Assembly (NCBI GenBank): GCA_025449115.1
Contig: JAHLKC010000179.1
Location: forward strand, 1 to 64,000
DNA: 64,000 bases
Direction of reading: 5' to 3'
Source of the DNA: Chytridium lagenaria
Taxonomy: Eukaryota > Chytridiomycota > Chytridiomycetes > Chytridiales > Chytridiaceae
The translations under genes and the position numbers were made by a program. Positions 58,001 to 64,000 of the stretch are shown here, piece after piece. The notes beneath the pieces are model-generated. The model was not told the DNA's origin, did not search any database, and saw nothing but the letters and a program-made list of their open reading frames with translations. Numbering within the stretch: the first letter of the stretch is position 1; each line of letters opens with the position of its first letter.

Positions 58001-61000
58001 AAACCCTGGTGACGACAATCCCACTCCGTTTTGCCCTCCAAACCCAACCATTCCACCACCCACAGCTCCACCCCCACCAAACATCCCTCCAATCCCAAGG
58101 CCTCCCATACCAAGCGCGGCAAGCCCTGGCCCCGAAGCCGACGATGCCGCACCAACCGATGAAGGCGTCGAAAAAGGGAACACGTAAGAAGGCGCTTGAG
58201 TAGGTGAATCCCTCGAGCCCGTAGCAGCAGCCGACGATATCGGAAACACAAATGGATTCCCCGAAAACGCTGAAGTGCTATTCATACCCCCTGAGGCAGA
58301 AGAAGCCCCCGACATAGCCATAAACCCAGTAGTAGGCGCTGAACTCGACATGCGCTTCTTCTTTTTTGATAAGCTCCCAGTAGCAGGCTTTTTCTTGACA
58401 GGCGAGAGCGACGTCGAAAGAGAAGGCCCGTTGGCAAACGTCATTCCTGATGAATGACCACCATCCACGGAATCACCACCCGAGAATCATCACTGTCGGA
58501 ATCGGAGGCGACAGTGGTATTGGAAGCAATAAATCCAGCCGCAACCAATTGCGAGCCTGGGATGGCAAATCCATTCCCACCTAAAGATCCTGAAGCGAAA
58601 GAGGAGGGTCCCTCACCCGCTGTAGGATACATCGGTAAAGGTGAAGGAAGAGGTAAAGGTACACCAGAAGTCCGATACTTTTTGGTAGGGACCTTGATAG
58701 GTTTGTTGTATTGATTGAAGAGTGTTGCGCTACTCCCGCTCGGTATAGGTATGGGTGCGGTCGAACTAGTAGGCGCGGATGTGGATGTTGATGGAACGGC
58801 GAATGCAAGAGATGGGGTGGTTATGGGAGACGCAAAGTTGGCGGAAAGTGGGCCGTTGGTGGGCAACCGGAGCGGTACATTTGAGACGATTTGAGAAGGA
58901 AGTGATCCAGGCTGACTCTGCCGTGCAAGGTTTGCAAAACTGATCGGAGTTGCGGCTGTAAGAAAGAAGGCTATTACTTTAGAACCACTAAAAGAAGACA
59001 GATAAAAGCAATGCAAAATCTTACCTTTTGTCAGATTTCCAAATAGTGATGTTGTACTTTCTGCTGTGACGCCTCCCAAACTCCCACCCCCTACGTTCGC
59101 GCTAGTAGGCGGGATCGACGGTGCCGACGCAGCAGCCGTTAACCCAATGGTGGGACCTGCAGCTGATGCCGCTGCAGCCGGCGCATTTCCAAAAAACGTA
59201 GACCAAGACGATCCACCTGCCGAAAGTGCAGACGCGTTGGTCTTGATGCTCGCAAAAGGTGGAGACCCCACCGACTCGAGTGACGATGCCGGCGAGATAT
59301 TTTGGTGTTGAAGTGCCGACACCGAAGGATTGCGTTGGGGTGTTGTAATATGGTGAGATGCTGGGTGTGAGCAATTATGGCAGAGGGGTCCGGAGTGAGA
59401 GTGTGATACGTTTTGAATGATGATGATGTTTTTTTCAACGGATACTTGTGAATGCTTAAAGCTAAAAGGGGATTGGTGGGCGCGGTAGATGATGATGACG
59501 ATGATGACGATGATGAAGGTACGGTTGGTTGTTGAGACGGTCTGTCATCTGCCTTATTAGAAACATTCTTTTTCCCAGATTCTACTCCAGGCTCTCCGGC
59601 GGCCGCTGTAGCTTTCTGCTCTGCAAGATTGGACTTGACTGCCATCAACGCATTTTTTGGCGCGACAGCATTCTTCCCAGCCTTCCCCGCCTTCGTGACT
59701 TTCGCCGTCCCATTCACTTTCGATTGCACTTTCTCTGCTTCTGCCGCCTTCCTCGCAACCTCCGCCGCTACCTTCTCCTGCTGCGCCTTGATGGCGGCTA
59801 TGACAAACTCCTGATTTTTAGACCTTCTCCTTGATGCATTGACGGTATCGCTTGATGACGCTATCCCAGAAGACGAAGAAACGGGTGCTGCAGTTGAAGC
59901 CTTTCCTGATTCTGCAGCCATCTTAGAGACAAGAGAGACTGGTGTTACGTTGGGGATTGGCCTTGATGGTCTATGTTGAGGTGGGCAAGGCTCAACAGGT
60001 GGGGGGACACAGAGATCTTGGATGGAGATGGGAGAAGAGGCGGTTGGTGGTTTAGGACGACGGAGGTTAATGGATATGGATTCCGCGGAGTGCTTTGCGA
60101 TAGATTTTGACGAGTTGCTGCCGTGTTTTGATGTAACTTCAGAGATAAACTTGGGTGCGGGTTCCTAACACAGCAATATTTCTGTTAAAAAGGGCAGACC
60201 GTGAATGACAACAGCAATTGTAAAGAAGGCATGCATCTTGTTCAACCAAAAATGATAATTCTACAACACCCTCACCAAAACTCCACTTGACTCCACAAAC
60301 TTCTCCTCAGACTTCTCAACCGGCGACGATGGTGATGAATTAACTTCCTCACGTAATTGGGAATTCCTTGTGCTTTCAATAATATCCGTATGTTTGCTAT
60401 TCGATGGTTCCGCCGATACCGATTGTCCCATTTGACGCTTACAAGTTTTGTCCTCAAAGAGAATATCGGGAAACAGCTGACGAGACAGGCCTCTCTCTGT
60501 TCCCTTACAGGCGTCTCCCCGCTAGCCTTTATCTCCAGATACCTTCACGTATTCACTGGTATGGACTCCAAGGCAACTGTGGGTGAAGTGACGGCACAGG
60601 AATACTAACGAAGTCCAATGCCACCTGAGTGTATCCTCCGCCCAATTACTTCGAAACTGTAACTGAACTATCAGCACTCAGCAGCAATGTGACATGAAGT
60701 ACTTTTTAATGCAGCACCTTGCCAAGTACGGTGATCCGACAGGTAACCTATTTTTGTTATGCTTGCAATTAGACATCACCTTCTTTCCGCCACACACAAT
60801 AATCACTATAACAAAAACACACCTCCAAATGCCTTCAGAACCCAGCTTCCTCCCTAATGGTTCCTTTCCGACCCTGATGCTCAACTCTTTTCTTCTTTTG
60901 ACGAGATACACCGTCTCAAAGAACAAGGACGGTCTCCTCCGATGCCCTTGTTTGAAAAATGAGACTCAAATCGGTCCTCCAATTTGAAATTATTTTGGTT

Positions 61001-64000
61001 CAAACTTTTTTTTCTTGTTTGGGTGTTGTCATCGAAAGTTCTTCAACAACCAACCGCTTTTGCTTGATGGTTTAGCGGATGGACGGCGGAATAGACGGAT
61101 GGATGGATGGATGGATAGATGGATAAGGACCTTTTGTTTACCACCCAGTGTCGGATATCGATATTTGATGAGAGGGCTGCCATTGCTGTGGACAAGGATT
61201 ATTGGGACAAGTCTCGATACCCTCGATGACTACTTGCGTCCAGACGATATCTTGTTTATTCCATTACCACCTACCCTCGTTGCATTTTGACAAAGTGATA
61301 CCATCACCTTTGATAAACACGCGAGCTCTCTGTTCGCCTCCCCGTAGTTTTGTAAATGGGTTTTCGAGGGATGGGAAGAACTTCTATGAAGATATGTTCT
61401 TTTTTATGATTCGCGTTGCCTCTACTAGGAGCCATCATGGATTTTCCCGCCCATACCGCTGGAATTTCGTTTAAACTTGTAGTCACTTGTTTATGCACCT
61501 TTTCCCTTTGATGTTGGGGGATGGTAAAAGCAAAAAATGAGTGAAATGCAGGGAAATCACTAGTTTCTGCAGGGGAACGGCATGCAGTGGCTGAGATTCT
61601 ACTCTCCAAAGCCTGCCTACCTTACTCCTCCCCTTCGCCAGCCTTGCATTCTAAGGAACAGGATGAATATGCACCAAGTTGTTCTGCAATTTGTTACTGC
61701 GAAAGTTTTTATTACTACTGTCTAACTTGTCCAACGAAATGTCCGAAGGGTCAGGTACCAAACGGAAAGGCGATGACGCACCAGCGACTCCTGCAAAGAC
61801 TCGTTCCAGATACACGTCTCAGCCTTTCAAATCACCTCTCATCACACGCAACATCAGCGCTGCAACATCCGCTTCCATCTCAACGCCTAAAAGGGATGGC
61901 GCAATCGAACCACGGACACCTAACTCCCAGACTATTGAAAAGAAAGCCCGAACCCCTCGAATGGGTCTACGTCCCCGAACTCCATTCTCCGTCAACTCTC
62001 TAAATGATCAAGCAGAGGTGGTTACCCCTCCTTTACATAACATCAGTGAAATTTATTTGCTCCCATCATGATAGAATGATGCCGTCAGCATCGAGAAGCA
62101 TGAGAAAGACTGTGAAGAACTGAGGGAGACGGAATCGAAACTTCGGCTTGAACTTTCGGCCTTAATTTGTTCATCAGAGGGGGAAGTTCCTGTTATTGGG
62201 GATGATGAGGTAGAAAGGATGATGTCAGAGTATATTGAATTGCTGCACGAGTACAATGAAGTCAAAGATTGCGCTCAACTCGTTCTCGGGAAAATTGCGG
62301 AAAAGGTACATATTATACCATGTAAAAAGCTTAAATCCTTTTAAAGAAAGGAGTCACGATCAAAGCACTTTATTCTGATTATGGAATTGAGTTTGACGAC
62401 TAGCTGCCGTGCGGCATCATTCTTAGAATAGCAGCAAACACAGCTATTACTCCCTAAAGTTTATAAGGAATAGCACGTAATGAAAGCTTTCATCTCGAAT
62501 CGTGAGGGTATATACGGAACATATGTATAAACTACTTTTTCCCTTGAAGAGGTCCTTGGTAAAGTTGCTAGGGGGTCTTGGAGGTTGTGGGGGAACAATA
62601 TTCAGACTCATCGGTGCTCCAACCGGAACAGGAAACGGCAGGAAAACTCCTCCCGGAACAGAACCACTTGTAACAGCACCACCTGGAGGCGGAGGCCTTG
62701 GAATCCAAGCAACTTGTTGATTTTGAATTCCACCATTTGGCGCATATAACCCAGGATTTACTCCCATTTGTCTGTTGTCAATAAAGCCTGCTGACTGGTG
62801 GCCTTGAGATTGTCCTTTTAAACCGGAAGGATCAGAGGACGCGCCTGTCGGTGGTAATTTCACCCCTCGACCAAGACTTGCATCCAGCCAACCGTTCGGA
62901 ACTTTCCTTGGCGCAACGCTGTCGAAAGGATGTACGAATGCGCTTAGCAAAGGTGACCATGCGAATCGATGTGCTAATGTGAGTCGGAGAATGGTGTGTG
63001 CTTCCTTGTTGGCGTAGGGGACGCCTGTAGAGGGATCTCGGTATTTTGCGGGAAGGCCTGTTATGGGACATAAAAGTCTTTGAGGGGGGACGCATTTCAA
63101 GGTTGTGCCATCGTGCTCCGCAGAATCTAGAAATAAAAACGGAGGTCCATCAAGGATATTGGATTAACAATGGAGTTTTCAGATATAGGAAAAACGGCGA
63201 ATGGGTATGTAATCTCATAGCAGATTAAAACAGTCTAATTACATCAAAAACTTACGGCTATCTTTTGCGAAAATCATGAAGGGTCTTCGTCGTAATTCTC
63301 GAAAATGATAAGATTTTTGCAGCTGCTATCCATAGAGTCCAGAGGAGCATCGGCCGGTGATGCAGCAGAATTACCGAAAGTTTGCCCTCCATTCTCCCCA
63401 AGTATTGAGCTCCTTTCAACTAACGAGCCTTTAGACGTCGACTGAGGGAGCACACGGACTGAGTCTGACTCTAAACCCTTTGCAGCAATCTTCTCTATCG
63501 GTCTGTCAACAGGTCCCCTGTCTTCGAGATTCGTGGCATTTTCCGTAGCCGCCATTTCTTGGGATATTTCGGTGATAATTTGCTGATATCGATCGCTTCT
63601 CATTGAGATGTAAGTAATTGTAGGGCCAGGAGGTAATCGAGGTTTAATGGCTTTGGATTGTCGTCGTTTTTCTTCATCACGAATACGCATTTGCTCCAAA
63701 TAGCTGAGGTTAAAAGGTTCTGTTATATCGACGGCTTCTGCGAGAAGTTCCCGTTGCGTGAGTTGAACTTCGTGCGGGGATTTTCTTTTCAAGGTAACCT
63801 GCAGGTATTTTCTGTTAAATAGGACGGAAGATCGTAAGAGGGAAGAAATAATACCAACCTGCTGGCGTTGCTTGTTCTTTTCCATCTTTTGTTCCAAAAG
63901 AATTTTGCTGTACATGGTTGACGCTCGGTAGGAACGACGAGCTGGACTAAGAGAAATGGATAATCCTTTTTCTCTCTCCTTCTCCTTTTCCTTTTCAAGC

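Overview
The window is nuclear DNA of a eukaryote, almost certainly a fungus, and most likely an early-diverging (chytrid-like) one. Most genes are broken by short GT-AG introns (about 50-150 bp) with fungal-looking donors (gtgagt, gtaagt, gtatgt). A TTAGGG-type repeat is present, and the proteins are fungal (F-box/LRR, GATA factor, arrestin-like, SWC2, Swi5). A mahogunin-type E3 ligase is also present, which I recall as absent from most Dikarya. The assignment is inferred from gene content and gene structure, not from any search.

Layout. 1-7 kb is repeat-rich and gene-poor: a 48-bp minisatellite with a palindromic core, a short internal telomeric array, a ~175-bp tandem repeat and a decayed Ty1/copia pol fragment. 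7-44 kb is dense with host genes: a protein kinase (-), a CinA/PncC amidase (+), a membrane-anchored PAM2 plus CCCH protein (-), an F-box/LRR protein (+), a ten-exon CLC chloride transporter (-), a single-pass membrane protein (+), an arrestin-like protein (+), a GATA zinc-finger protein (+), an MGRN1/RNF157-type E3 ligase (+), a multi-span membrane protein (-), an unknown protein (-), a TPR-like protein (-) and a pirin (-). About 44.9-54.9 kb is a Helitron-type rolling-circle transposon on the minus strand. It carries tandem SAP-like repeats, a zinc-binding N region, an HUH Rep, a Pif1-type helicase and an OTU-type cysteine protease, followed by a separate intron-containing accessory gene. 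It lies against, and apparently inside an intron of, an ABCC transporter whose 3' part is missing. 56-64 kb holds a low-complexity protein with a possible myristoylation site (-), Swi5 (+) and the SWR1-complex subunit SWC2/YL1 (-, running off the window).

Two cross-cutting observations matter for any reader. First, many reading frames break at short homopolymers and are repaired by adding one or two bases, so most look like consensus errors rather than pseudogenes. Second, host exons switch from C-ending codons in their 5' part to G-ending codons in their 3' part; long exons show the cycle twice and the Helitron does not show it. I know of no described explanation for this pattern.

Functional themes are ubiquitin ligation (F-box, MGRN), chromatin and recombination (SWC2, Swi5), transport (CLC, ABCC, arrestin-like trafficking) and mRNA binding (PAM2/CCCH). 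The genes are independent transcription units; nothing here looks like an operon or biosynthetic cluster.
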